A stretch of DNA of 64,000 nucleotides from Hymenobacter caeli. GTDB taxonomy: Bacteria; Bacteroidota; Bacteroidia; Cytophagales; Hymenobacteraceae. Positions 16,127-24,258 of the stretch are shown in pieces (positions within the stretch are counted from its first letter, which is position 1; each line of letters starts with the position of its first letter). The translations under genes were made by a program, and so were the position numbers. The DNA lies in assembly GCF_013294115.1 (NCBI RefSeq), contig NZ_JABSNP010000003.1, positions 248,001-312,000 of the forward strand, in the 5' to 3' direction. A model generated the notes under the pieces. That model saw only the letters and a list, made by a program, of their open reading frames with translations, was not told the origin of the DNA and did not search any database.

Positions 16127-17446
16127 ATGGTAGAAACCAAGACGAACACCTACGTTCCCTACAAGGTAAAAGACATGTCGCTGGCCGAGTGGGGCCGCAA
16201 AGAAATCCGCCTCGCCGAAGCCGAAATGCCTGGTCTGATGGCCTTGCGCGAGGAGTTCGGTGCCCAGCAGCCCTTCAAGGGGGCCCGCATTGCCGGCTGC
16301 CTGCACATGACCATCCAAACCGCCGTGCTCATCGAAACCCTGAAGGCGCTGGGCGCTGAGGTGACGTGGTCGTCGTGCAATATTTTCTCGACCCAGGACC
16401 ACGCCGCAGCGGCTATTGCCGCCGCTGGCATCCCGGTATACGCCTGGAAGGGCATGAACGAGGAAGAATTCAACTGGTGCATCGAGCAGACGCTGTTCTT
16501 CGGCGAGGAGCGCCAGCCGCTGAACATGATTCTGGACGACGGCGGCGACCTCACCAACATGGTGCTGAACCAGTTCCCCGAGTTGGCTGCCGGCATCAAA
16601 GGCGTGTCGGAAGAGACAACGACCGGCGTGCTCCGCCTCTACGAGCGGGTAAAAAACGGTACGCTGGCTTTTCCCGCCATCAACGTGAACGACTCGGTAA
16701 CGAAGTCGAAATTTGACAACAAGTACGGCTGCAAAGAGTCGGCCGTGGACGCCATTCGCCGGGCTACCGACGTGATGATGGCCGGCAAAGTGGCCGTGGT
16801 GGCCGGCTACGGCGACGTAGGAAAAGGCACCGCGGCCTCGCTGAGCGGCGCCGGGGCCCGCGTCATCGTGACGGAAATCGACCCCATCTGCGCCCTGCAA
16901 GCGGCCATGGACGGTTACGCCGTGAAGAAGCTGGTCAACGCTGTAAAGGAAGCCGACATCGTGGTGACGGCCACCGGCAACTGCGACATCCTCACCGAGG
17001 AGCACTTCCGCAGCCTGAAGGACAAAGCCATCGTGTGCAATATTGGCCACTTCGACGACGAGATTGACATGGCGTGGCTGAACGGCAACTACGGCCACAC
17101 CAAAGACACGGTGAAGCCGCAGGTGGACATCTACAACATCGACGGCAAAGAGGTCATCATCCTCGCCGAAGGCCGTCTCGTGAACCTGGGCTGCGCCACC
17201 GGCCATCCCTCGTTCGTGATGTCGGCGTCGTTCACCAACCAAGTGCTGGCCCAGATCGAGCTGTGGGAGCGCAACGACCAGTACGCCAACCAGGTATACA
17301 CGCTGCCCAAGCACCTGGACGAGAAAGTGGCCCGCCTGCACCTCGCCAAAATCGGCGTGGAGCTGGACGAGCTAACGACGCACCAGGCCGATTATATCAA
17401 GGTGACGGTGGAAGGCCCGTTCAAGTCGGACCTGTACCGCTACTAA
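16127..17446 (+). CDS. ahcY: Adenosylhomocysteinase (S-adenosyl-L-homocysteine hydrolase)
   Basis: Hydrolyses S-adenosylhomocysteine, the product of SAM methyltransferases, to adenosine and homocysteine. It has 439 residues with bound-NAD motif GYGDVGKG (227-234), substrate residues around [16 protein letters not shown] and LDDGGDLTN, and the C-terminal KSDLYRY with Lys433 and Tyr437, which in the family reach into the neighbouring subunit's NAD site. With metK and a methyltransferase close by, this segment covers most of the activated-methyl cycle. A bidirectional terminator follows. Confidence 0.97.
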   Translation: MVETKTNTYVPYKVKDMSLAEWGRKEIRLAEAEMPGLMALREEFGAQQPFKGARIAGCLHMTIQTAVLIETLKALGAEVTWSSCNIFSTQDHAAAAIAAAGIPVYAWKGMNEEEFNWCIEQTLFFGEERQPLNMILDDGGDLTNMVLNQFPELAAGIKGVSEETTTGVLRLYERVKNGTLAFPAINVNDSVTKSKFDNKYGCKESAVDAIRRATDVMMAGKVAVVAGYGDVGKGTAASLSGAGARVIVTEIDPICALQAAMDGYAVKKLVNAVKEADIVVTATGNCDILTEEHFRSLKDKAIVCNIGHFDDEIDMAWLNGNYGHTKDTVKPQVDIYNIDGKEVIILAEGRLVNLGCATGHPSFVMSASFTNQVLAQIELWERNDQYANQVYTLPKHLDEKVARLHLAKIGVELDELTTHQADYIKVTVEGPFKSDLYRY

Positions 17447-17466
17447 GCCGCCCGTTACCGGTAAAG

Positions 17467-17502
17467 AAAACCCCGCCTGGCGCAATGCCGGGCGGGGTTT
17501 TT
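17467..17502. terminator. Bidirectional terminator between ahcY and the SDR gene
   Basis: A 15-bp GC-rich stem (arms 17467-17481 and 17487-17501) with a 5-nt loop, flanked by A's and T's, between convergent genes. Confidence 0.9.
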
Positions 17503-17522
17503 GTGGAATAGGGCCCCAGCTA

Positions 17523-18392
17523 TTAATCTAGAAACTGGGTGCCCGTCAGCTGCTCGCTCATCGCCCACAGGCGCTGGGCGTTGGCAGGCGTATTGAAGCT
17601 GCTCTTTACTGGCTCGGCTTTTTTCTTGGAAAAATAACCGCCGCTCACGGTGCCGGCTTGGGCATCAGTGGCCAGAAAAATGCTGGTTTCGGCCCCTTTC
17701 GCGGGCGAAATCATGAACGGGCGACCCAGTTCCAGCACAGCCGAAAGCCAGCCGCCCGACTGCTTGCCGTAGTTGGTGGCCACCGCGCCGGGGTGCAGCG
17801 CGTTGGTCGTCACGTTGGCGATGCCGTGGCCGCGCAGCCGCCGGGCCAGCTCCTGCGTGAACATGATGTTGAACAGCTTCGTGTTGCCGTACTCCCAAAT
17901 GGGCGAGTAGCTGCGCTCCGACTGAAAATCGTCGAGCGTGGGCTTGGAGAAGCGGTAGGCCATCGAAGCCACGTTGACGACGCGGGCGGCGGGGCTTTTG
18001 CGGAGCAAATCGAACAGCAGGCTCGTGAGCAGAAAGGGCCCCAGGTGGTTGGTGGCCAGCGTCATCTCGTAGCCGTCGGCCGATACTTCGCGCTGGGCCC
18101 CAAACATGAGGCCGGCGTTGTTGATGAGCACGTCGAGGCGCGGGTACTGGGCATTGATTTCGGCGGCCACGTCGCGCACCTGTTGCAGCACCGAGAGGTC
18201 GGCCAGGGCCGTGTCGACGTGCGGGTTGCCGGTGGCGTCGATGATTTCCTGGCGGGTGCTGGCAGCTTTGGCGCGGTTGCGGGCCAGCAGCACGACGTGC
18301 GCCCCGCGCCGCGCCAGCTCGTGGGCCGTAACCTTGCCGATGCCGGATGTGGCCCCGGTGATGAGAATGATTTTGTCTTGCAAATCGGACAT
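17523..18392 (-). CDS. Short-chain dehydrogenase/reductase
   Basis: Classical SDR of 289 residues: cofactor motif TGATSGIG (about 12-19), INNAGLMFG, the active-site serine region VVNVASMAYRF and Tyr/Lys in WEYGNTKLFN. The arrangement and the LHPGAVATN segment resemble retinol-dehydrogenase/WW-oxidoreductase-like bacterial SDRs; substrate unknown. The ATG at 18392 (MSDLQDKIILITG) is used. It diverges from the PnuC gene with about 105 bp between the starts. Confidence 0.85.
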   Translation of the reverse strand: MSDLQDKIILITGATSGIGKVTAHELARRGAHVVLLARNRAKAASTRQEIIDATGNPHVDTALADLSVLQQVRDVAAEINAQYPRLDVLINNAGLMFGAQREVSADGYEMTLATNHLGPFLLTSLLFDLLRKSPAARVVNVASMAYRFSKPTLDDFQSERSYSPIWEYGNTKLFNIMFTQELARRLRGHGIANVTTNALHPGAVATNYGKQSGGWLSAVLELGRPFMISPAKGAETSIFLATDAQAGTVSGGYFSKKKAEPVKSSFNTPANAQRLWAMSEQLTGTQFLD

Positions 18393-18486
18393 GGAAGAGA
18401 ACAAAAGGTGATTGCCGTGCACTTATACGCGACACGACGGCCCAGCGCCCGGAATATTTTGCCGGCTCGGGCGGCGGGTGGGTGTT

Positions 18487-18494
18487 TAGCTTTG
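18487..18494 (+). promoter_or_regulatory. -7 element immediately before the PnuC ATG (leaderless)
   Basis: TAGCTTTG, then CCCC, then ATG at 18499. Same geometry as at 16030 (minus) and 22349 (plus). It implies an mRNA with no or almost no 5' leader. Confidence 0.72.
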
Positions 18495-18498
18495 CCCC

Positions 18499-19170
18499 AT
18501 GTCCGATTTTTTTAGCGTCGAAACCATCTTTTTTACGGTGCCCGGTTTTGGGTATCCCATGAGCTACCTCGAATTTTTTGGGGTGGTAACGGGGGCCGTG
18601 GCGGTGTGGCTTTCGGCCCGGGCTAACGTGTGGAGCTGGCCGCTGAGTCTGGTGGGCATCGTGCTGTCGTTTTTCCTGTTTTTTCAGGTGCAGCTTTACC
18701 CAGACACATTTTTACAAGTGTTTTTCTTCGTAACCAGCCTGATTGGGTGGTGGGAGTGGACGCACCCCGCCCCGCGCGAGGCCGGCCAGAAGCAGGAATT
18801 ACGCATCACCTACACCCCGCGCCGCGTGCTGCTGCTGGCCAGCGGCGGCGCAGCCGTGGCCACGGCCGCGCTGGGAGCCTTGGCCCAGCGCCTGCACACG
18901 TGGCTGCCGTTGGTATTCAGCAAGCCCAGCGCATTTCCCTACCTCGATTCGTTCACCACGGTGCTCAGCATCGCGGCCACGTTCCTGCTAATGCGCAAAA
19001 AAGTAGAAAGCTGGTACGTGTGGCTGCTAGCCGACGTGGTGCTCACTTACGTCTACTTCTTGAAAGGCATCAAGTTCGTGGGCGTCGAGTACGGATTATT
19101 CTGCGCGGTGGCGGCCTACGGGGCCTACCACTGGACGCGTGAGTTCCGCTCTTACCAAGCCGTTAGCTGA
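18499..19170 (+). CDS. pnuC: PnuC-family nicotinamide riboside transporter
   Basis: A 223-residue membrane protein with about seven hydrophobic helices and the PnuC pattern: WLSARANVWSWPLSLVGIVL, TSLIGWWEWTHP, TTVLSIAATFLLMRKKVESWYVW and GIKFVGVEYGLFCAVAAYGAY. PnuC proteins move vitamin-like nucleosides by facilitated diffusion, trapped by phosphorylation. Nicotinamide riboside is the default substrate. Thiamine (PnuT) is the main alternative, but no thiamine riboswitch or thiamine gene is next to it. nadD, a later NAD step, is 4 kb downstream but not in the same operon. Confidence 0.85.
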   Translation: MSDFFSVETIFFTVPGFGYPMSYLEFFGVVTGAVAVWLSARANVWSWPLSLVGIVLSFFLFFQVQLYPDTFLQVFFFVTSLIGWWEWTHPAPREAGQKQELRITYTPRRVLLLASGGAAVATAALGALAQRLHTWLPLVFSKPSAFPYLDSFTTVLSIAATFLLMRKKVESWYVWLLADVVLTYVYFLKGIKFVGVEYGLFCAVAAYGAYHWTREFRSYQAVS

Positions 19171-19250
19171 AAGCTATTAGCTGTTAGCTTTTTTGGTTCT
19201 GACTGATAAACTCATTCTAAAAGGCTACCAGCTAACAGCTCTCAGCTAAC
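19162..19250. repeat. Large imperfect hairpin made of GCTAACAGC words
   Basis: Arms 19162-19188 and 19224-19250 are complementary at about 24 of 27 positions with a 35-nt loop. The sequence is built from repeated TTAGCTGTTAGC-like words. No T-tract follows the second arm. It lies in the spacer between pnuC and the GT2 glycosyltransferase gene. Confidence 0.7.
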
Positions 19251-19261
19251 AGCTAAAATAA

Positions 19262-20026
19262 ATGGTCTCGCTCTCCGTCGTCGTCATCACTTTCAACGAA
19301 GCGGCCAACATCGGCCGCTGCCTGGGTGCCCTGGCCGACGTGGCCGATGAAGTACTGGTAGTCGATTCATTTTCGACCGACAATACAGTGGCCATCTGCC
19401 GGGCGCACGGGGCCCGCGTGGTGCAGCACATCTTTGCCGGCTACGTCGAACAAAAGAACTTTGCCACCGCCCAGGCCCGCTTCGACCACGTGCTGCAGCT
19501 CGATGCCGACGAAGTGCTGACCGACGAGCTGCGTCAAAGCATCCGCCAGGCCAAGGCCGACTGGCAGCACGCGGCCTACGCCCTGACTCGCCTCACCAAC
19601 TACTGCGGCCACTGGGTGCGCCACGGCGGCTGGTACCCTGACCGTAAGCTGCGCCTCTACGACCGCCGCCTGGGTCGCTGGGAAGGCCTGCTGCTGCACG
19701 AGCATTACGAAGTGGCCCCCGGCCGCACCACCGGGGCCCTGGCCGGCGATGCACTGCACTACTCGTACCATTCCATTGCGCAGCACGTCAGCCAGTTAAA
19801 TAAGTTTACCAGCATCACCGCCCAGGAGCGGGCCCTGCGCGGCCAAACGCGCGTCACGTTGTTTCACTTGCTGCTCAAGCCGTTCTGGAAGTTCGTCCAC
19901 GGCTACTTCCTGCGGCTGGGTTTCCTCGACGGGTTTGCCGGGTTGTGCATCGCCAGCCTCTCGGCCTGGGGCGTATTTTTAAAATTCGCGAAGCTGAAAA
20001 CCCGCACCGAACGCGCCGAAGCATGA
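19262..20026 (+). CDS. Family 2 glycosyltransferase
   Basis: A 254-residue GT-A fold enzyme. SLSVVVITFNEAANIGRCL is the nucleotide-binding start, VVDSFSTDNTV follows, and LQLDADEVL carries the DxD-like metal motif. Closest in style to the LPS-core WaaE/KdtX group (GGWYPDRKLRLYDRR, LLHEHYEV). The C-terminal region has a hydrophobic amphipathic segment that may touch the membrane. Its stop overlaps the next gene by ATGA, so the two are translationally coupled and probably work on the same glycan, likely LPS core or another surface polysaccharide. Confidence 0.87.
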   Translation: MVSLSVVVITFNEAANIGRCLGALADVADEVLVVDSFSTDNTVAICRAHGARVVQHIFAGYVEQKNFATAQARFDHVLQLDADEVLTDELRQSIRQAKADWQHAAYALTRLTNYCGHWVRHGGWYPDRKLRLYDRRLGRWEGLLLHEHYEVAPGRTTGALAGDALHYSYHSIAQHVSQLNKFTSITAQERALRGQTRVTLFHLLLKPFWKFVHGYFLRLGFLDGFAGLCIASLSAWGVFLKFAKLKTRTERAEA

Positions 20027-21060
20027 ACCCCACCTTCCTCGTTTCCCGCACCGACGCCATCGGCGACGTGGTGCTGACCCTGCCCGTGGCCGGCCGCCTG
20101 AAACAGCTGTTTCCGGGGTGCCGGGTGGTGTTCATCGGCCGCGCTTACACCGCGCCGGTGGCCGCCGCCTGCCCGTGGGTGGACGAAGTGCTGGACTTCG
20201 ACGCGCTGCAACAGCTGCCCGTGGCCGCGCAAGTAGGGGCCCTGCGGGCGTACGGGGCCCTGGTCATCGTCCACGTGTTCCCCAACCGGGCCCTGGCCAT
20301 CTTGGCCCGGCGGGCGGGCATCCCGGTGCGCATCGGTACCCGCAACCGCTGGTGGCACTGGCTAAACTGCAACCGCCTGGTGGCCCTCAGCCGCCGCCAC
20401 TCGCCCCTGCACGAAGCCCAGCTCAACCTGCAGCTCCTCAAGCCCCTGGGCAGCGCGGACGCCCTGGCCCTCCCCGCCGTGGCCGACTCAGTGCGCCTGC
20501 GGGCCCCCGCGCCGCTGGGGGCCCCGTGGCAGCTGCTGCTGGCCCAGCGCCGCCCCGGCCAGCTCAACGTGGTGCTGCACCCGCGCAGCCGCGGCAGCGC
20601 CCGCGAGTGGGGCCTGGACAATTTTGGCCACTTGGCGCAGCGCCTGCACGCCGCCGGCCACCGCGTGTTCGTTACCGGCACGGCCACCGAGGGCGCCGAG
20701 CTGGCCGACTGGCTCACCGCCAACACGCCCTATCTGGCCGCCGACCTCACCGGGCAATTGGCCATGCCGCAATTCCTGGCCTTCCTGGCTGCCGCCGACG
20801 GCATTGTGGCGGGCAGCACGGGGCCCCTGCACTTAGCCGCCGCGCTGGGCCGCCACGCGCTGGGGCTGTACCCGCCCATCCGGCCCATGCACCCCGGCCG
20901 CTGGGGCCCCCTGGGGCCCCGGGCCGAGTACCTGGTCTTCGACCGGCCCAACTGCCAGGACTGCCGTGCCCAGCCGGCCGCCTGCACCTGCATCAAGGCC
21001 ATTGAGGCGGCGGCCGTGGCGGCGCGGGTAACGGCTTGGCAACCCCTGCTCCTGGGGTAA
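20023..21060 (+). CDS. Family 9 glycosyltransferase (heptosyltransferase-like)
   Basis: A 345-residue protein starting MNPTFLVSRTDAIGDVVLTL, the N-terminal motif of ADP-heptose:LPS heptosyltransferases. The C-terminal half has VVLHPRSRGSAREWGLDNFG, RVFVTGTATEGAELADWL and GIVAGSTGPLHLAAALG, the GT9 nucleotide-sugar site. The C-terminal FDRPNCQDCRAQPAACTC is cysteine-rich. The start overlaps the GT2 stop by four bases. The donor sugar is not proven; heptose is inferred from the family. Confidence 0.88.
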   Translation: MNPTFLVSRTDAIGDVVLTLPVAGRLKQLFPGCRVVFIGRAYTAPVAAACPWVDEVLDFDALQQLPVAAQVGALRAYGALVIVHVFPNRALAILARRAGIPVRIGTRNRWWHWLNCNRLVALSRRHSPLHEAQLNLQLLKPLGSADALALPAVADSVRLRAPAPLGAPWQLLLAQRRPGQLNVVLHPRSRGSAREWGLDNFGHLAQRLHAAGHRVFVTGTATEGAELADWLTANTPYLAADLTGQLAMPQFLAFLAAADGIVAGSTGPLHLAAALGRHALGLYPPIRPMHPGRWGPLGPRAEYLVFDRPNCQDCRAQPAACTCIKAIEAAAVAARVTAWQPLLLG

Positions 21061-21357
21061 TAGCACCAGCCATTGGCGAGCCACGGCAGGCCCGGCGCAA
21101 CCCGGGACCCGCTGCCACCCGTACATCCGGCCGTCCACCGCGTTCCTTCGTGTAAAGCTGCTTGCTGGGTCCGTTTCGGCGTTTCCAGCGGGTTGAAGCA
21201 ACTTTGCGTTTGGCTGGAACACGCCGAAAGTCATCGGGACGCGGGGCAGCGCTCAACAACTGCAACTTTAGCGGCCGTTGTTGCTTATGCAATGGCTACG
21301 GTTCTTTCTGTTGGCTCTTTTGTAGGTTGCACTTTAGTTATATATCCGACCTTTTTT
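21061..21357. other. 297-bp non-coding spacer upstream of the sigma-factor gene
   Basis: No gene, RNA or exact TAnnTTTG box recognised. It carries three related short strings (GCAACTTTGCG near 21198, GCAACTTTAGC near 21262, GCACTTTAGTT near 21330), which could be degraded or alternative promoter elements. The open frame through it gives no protein-like sequence. Confidence 0.4.
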
Positions 21358-22002
21358 ATGAGCGATTCTCCCGAACGGGTCAAACTGAGCAAAGAGGAAA
21401 AAGACCGGCGCTTCCAGGCCGAGTTGATGCCTATCATTGACCCGCTCTACAACTTTGCCTACCGCCTAACGCTCGACGAGGACGATGCCAACGACCTCGT
21501 GCAGGAGACCTACCTCAAAGCCTACCGCTTTTTTGAGTACTTCGAGCCCGGCACCAACGCCAAGGCTTGGCTCTTCCGTATTCTGAAAAATTCGTTTATT
21601 AACGATTTCCGTAAGAAAAGCAAGCAGCCCGCCAAAGTCGATTATAGTGAAATAGAGGGTTATTACAACCCTGACGACGTGGAGGCCGAGGGCGAAATCG
21701 GGGCCTCGTCGTCCGATATGCGCCAGCAGTCGGCGCGCGATTTAATCGGCGACGAGGTGGCCGGGGCCCTCAACTCTTTGCCCGTCGATTTCCGCACCGT
21801 TATCATCCTCTGCGACCTGGAAGGCTTTACTTACGAGGAAATGGCTAAAGTGCTTGATATTCCGATTGGTACGGTACGTTCGCGCTTGCACCGGGCCCGC
21901 AATTTCCTCAAAGATAAACTTGAGCGTTACGCCCAATCAATGGGCTATGGCCACGACGAATTGCAAGCGGCAGCGGAACTTCCCGACGATGAGAATGATT
22001 AG
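21358..22002 (+). CDS. ECF-type RNA polymerase sigma factor
   Basis: A 214-residue alternative sigma factor. Region 2 is LYNFAYRLTLDEDDANDLVQ...YLKAYRFFEYF and NAKAWLFRILKNSFIND; region 4 is LPVDFRTVIILCDLEGFTYE and IPIGTVRSRLHRARNFLKDK. The start is ATG 21358 (MSDSPERVKLSKEEKD); the ~95 codons upstream in frame are not protein-like. The next gene encodes a small H-x3-C-x2-C protein, the usual anti-sigma partner, so activity is probably released by a signal that disarms that protein. This sigma is highly conserved in style across Bacteroidetes; its regulon is not known from the sequence. Confidence 0.9.
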   Translation: MSDSPERVKLSKEEKDRRFQAELMPIIDPLYNFAYRLTLDEDDANDLVQETYLKAYRFFEYFEPGTNAKAWLFRILKNSFINDFRKKSKQPAKVDYSEIEGYYNPDDVEAEGEIGASSSDMRQQSARDLIGDEVAGALNSLPVDFRTVIILCDLEGFTYEEMAKVLDIPIGTVRSRLHRARNFLKDKLERYAQSMGYGHDELQAAAELPDDEND

Positions 22003-22044
22003 CCCACATAACAGGTCTACTTTTCTTCCCTCACGCTTCAGGTT

Positions 22045-22341
22045 ATGAACCCAGCTGCTACTATTTCCACCAATACGTCGGCTCCCGCTGTTTTACCCGC
22101 CAGCGGCCCCGACTGCGAACGCGTGAACACTGTTCTAGAACAAATCGCCGACGGCCAGCCCGTCACGGCCGAGGACGAGGATTTTTTGTACGACCACGGC
22201 ACCGATTGCTCGCCTTGCTTCGACGACATTAAGAAGCAACACGTTTTCATCGGTTTCCTCAATGCTCGCCTCAGCCGTAAGGCCAGCCCTGATGGCCTTC
22301 CGCAGTCCATCATGGCGCGCGTACGCGCTGAAATGGCCTAA
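22045..22341 (+). CDS. Small zinc-finger anti-sigma factor
   Basis: 98 residues with the zinc-binding anti-sigma signature H-x3-C-x2-C (HGTDCSPC) after an acidic helix (VLEQIADGQPVTAEDEDFLY), then a helix ending SIMARVRAEMA. No membrane helix, so it would be a cytoplasmic, redox- or zinc-responsive type. It starts 43 bp after the sigma-factor stop and almost certainly controls that sigma. Confidence 0.8.
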   Translation: MNPAATISTNTSAPAVLPASGPDCERVNTVLEQIADGQPVTAEDEDFLYDHGTDCSPCFDDIKKQHVFIGFLNARLSRKASPDGLPQSIMARVRAEMA

Positions 22342-22348
22342 AAGCCGC

Positions 22349-22356
22349 TAGCTTTG
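22349..22356 (+). promoter_or_regulatory. -7 element immediately before the gmk ATG (leaderless)
   Basis: TAGCTTTG, then CGCG, then ATG at 22361. The box overlaps the anti-sigma/gmk junction and gives gmk-nadD its own start site apart from the sigma operon. Confidence 0.7.
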
Positions 22357-22360
22357 CGCG

Positions 22361-22945
22361 ATGCAAGGCAAAATCATCGTGTTCTCGGCGCCTTCCGGGG
22401 CCGGAAAGACTACCATTGTGCACCGGCTGATGCAGCGGGTGCCCAAACTCAGTTTTTCCATTTCAGCCTGCACCCGCGACCGTCGCGGCCGGGCCGAAGT
22501 CAATGGCAAGGACTACTACTTCATTACCCCACAGGATTTTCAGGAGAAAATTCGCCACGATGAATTTGTGGAGTGGGAGGAAGTGTACGAAGGGGCTTTC
22601 TACGGCACCCTGAAATCAGAGATTGAGCGCATTTGGGCCAGCGGCCAGCATGCCATCCTCGACGTAGACGTGAAGGGTGGCCTCAGCATCAAGGAATTCT
22701 ATAAAGACCGCGCCTTGGCCGTGTTTGTGCGCCCGCCATCCATCGAGGCGTTGGGCGAACGCCTCCAAGCCCGCGCCACTGACTCCCAGTCCAGCATCTC
22801 GTCGCGCCTTTACAAGGCCGCTTTTGAGTTGGCCTTTGAAGACCGTTTTGATGTAACGGTCGTCAACGACGACCTCGACCAGGCCAGCGACCAGGCGGAG
22901 AAGCTGGTGCGCGACTTCATCACCGCGGACCCCGACGCTGTATGA
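22361..22945 (+). CDS. gmk: Guanylate kinase
   Basis: Phosphorylates GMP to GDP with ATP. 194 residues; P-loop SAPSGAGKTT (9-18), GMP-binding ISACTRDRRGRAEVNGKDYY, FVEWEEVYEGAFYGTL and ILDVDVKGG. Its last four bases (ATGA) overlap the start of nadD, so translation of the two is coupled. A TAGCTTTG box four bases before the ATG suggests a leaderless start. Confidence 0.96.
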   Translation: MQGKIIVFSAPSGAGKTTIVHRLMQRVPKLSFSISACTRDRRGRAEVNGKDYYFITPQDFQEKIRHDEFVEWEEVYEGAFYGTLKSEIERIWASGQHAILDVDVKGGLSIKEFYKDRALAVFVRPPSIEALGERLQARATDSQSSISSRLYKAAFELAFEDRFDVTVVNDDLDQASDQAEKLVRDFITADPDAV

Positions 22946-23502
22946 GCCGCGTGGGCCTGCTGTTCGGCTCATTCAATCCCGTGCACATCGGCCACCTCAT
23001 TTTGGCCGAGTACTTCGCCACCCGCACCGACCTGGCCGAAGTCTGGTTAGTCGTCACGCCCCACAACCCATTTAAGGCTGCTGCCGGCTTGCTGCCCGAC
23101 GCCGAACGCCTGCGCCTTGTGCAGCTGGCCATCGCCGGCAACCCGCGCCTGCGGGCCGACGACGTTGAGTTTGGCCTGCCGCGCCCCAGCTACACCATTG
23201 CCACACTCGACGCCCTGCGCCAGCGCCACCCCGCCACCGATTTTGTGCTGCTGATGGGGGCCGACAACCTCGCCGGGTTGCCGCGCTGGCAAGAAGCCGC
23301 TCGTCTGCTGGCCGAAATCGATATCTACGTTTACCCCCGTTTTGGCAGCACCCCCGTGGACGTGGCTGCTTTCCCCCGGGCCCGGGTGCTGGCCGCGCCC
23401 CTGCTGGACATTTCCGCCACCTACGTCCGCGAAAGCCTGCGCACCGGCCGTTCCATTCGCTACCTCGTGCCCGCCGCCGTCGAGGCCGAATTGCTCAAGT
23501 AG
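22942..23502 (+). CDS. nadD: Nicotinate-nucleotide adenylyltransferase
   Basis: Adenylates nicotinate mononucleotide in NAD synthesis. 186 residues with the nucleotidyltransferase signature LLFGSFNPVHIGHL (6-19), substrate motif PRPSYTIATLDAL, LMGADNLAGLPRWQEA, and ISATYVRESLRTG near the C-terminus. Coupled to gmk by an ATGA overlap. A terminator follows. Confidence 0.95.
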   Translation: MSRVGLLFGSFNPVHIGHLILAEYFATRTDLAEVWLVVTPHNPFKAAAGLLPDAERLRLVQLAIAGNPRLRADDVEFGLPRPSYTIATLDALRQRHPATDFVLLMGADNLAGLPRWQEAARLLAEIDIYVYPRFGSTPVDVAAFPRARVLAAPLLDISATYVRESLRTGRSIRYLVPAAVEAELLK

Positions 23503-23540
23503 CTGGCCAGCGCGGGCGTTGTTTAACCGGCCGTCCAAAC

Positions 23541-23577
23541 AAAAAGCCCCGCCTGCGCGGAGCGGGCGGGGCTTTTT
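23541..23577. terminator. Bidirectional terminator between nadD and frr
   Basis: A 13-bp stem AAAAAGCCCCGCC/GGCGGGGCTTTTT (arms 23541-23553 and 23565-23577) with an 11-nt loop, between convergent genes. Confidence 0.9.
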
Positions 23578-23597
23578 AAGGAGATGGCTGGACCTAT

Positions 23598-24161
23598 TCA
23601 GATAGTCATAATCTCTGATTCCTTCTTGCTAAAGGCTCTTTCTACCTCCGTAATGTAGCTGTCGGTGGCCTTCTGTACTTTCTCTTCGGCGCTTTTAATG
23701 GCGTCTTCCGAAGCGCCGTCTTTCAACAGCTTGCGCAGGGCTTCGTTCACGTCTTTGCGGATGCCGCGCATCCGTATTTTTCCGGCTTCCGACTCGTTTT
23801 TAGCTTGCTTCACTAAGTCGCGGCGGCGCTCTTCGGTCATGGCCGGAACGTTGAGCCGCACGCCATCGGCATCCGAAACCGGGTTCAACCCCAAGTCGCT
23901 GTTTTTAATGGCCTTGGCTACCTCGCTCACCATGTTTTTCTCCCAGGGCTTGATGAGCAACGAGCGGGCGTCGGGGGCCGAAATATTGGCCACCTGACCG
24001 ATGGGCGTTGGCGTGCCGTAGTAATCTACCTTGAGGCCCTCGAGCATGGCCGGCGAAGCTTTACCGGCCCGGATGCGGCCCATTTCCACGCCTACGTGCG
24101 AAAGGGCCTTGCCCATCGATTCTACGGCGTCGTCGAGGTAAAACTGAATCTCTTCGTCCAT
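23598..24161 (-). CDS. frr: Ribosome recycling factor
   Basis: 187 residues of normal RRF length, working with EF-G to split post-termination ribosomes. Motifs: MGRIRAGKASPAMLEGLKVDYYG, PIGQVANISAPDARSL, PAMTEERRRDLVKQAK and the closing long helix. Located 97 bp after pyrH on the same strand, the order seen in most bacteria. Confidence 0.97.
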   Translation of the reverse strand: MDEEIQFYLDDAVESMGKALSHVGVEMGRIRAGKASPAMLEGLKVDYYGTPTPIGQVANISAPDARSLLIKPWEKNMVSEVAKAIKNSDLGLNPVSDADGVRLNVPAMTEERRRDLVKQAKNESEAGKIRMRGIRKDVNEALRKLLKDGASEDAIKSAEEKVQKATDSYITEVERAFSKKESEIMTI

Positions 24162-24258
24162 CTTCTGGCTTATTAAATTTTTAAAGGTTGAGTACTGAAG
24201 GCGGGCTGGGCAGAGCTAAAAAAGTAGTTAAAACTCAGCGCCCGATAGCCTGAATCTT

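Noticed and set aside
16115-17341. Minus-strand ORF of 408 codons
   Set aside because: Complete overlap with ahcY; sequence is low-complexity His/Val/Gly and not protein-like.
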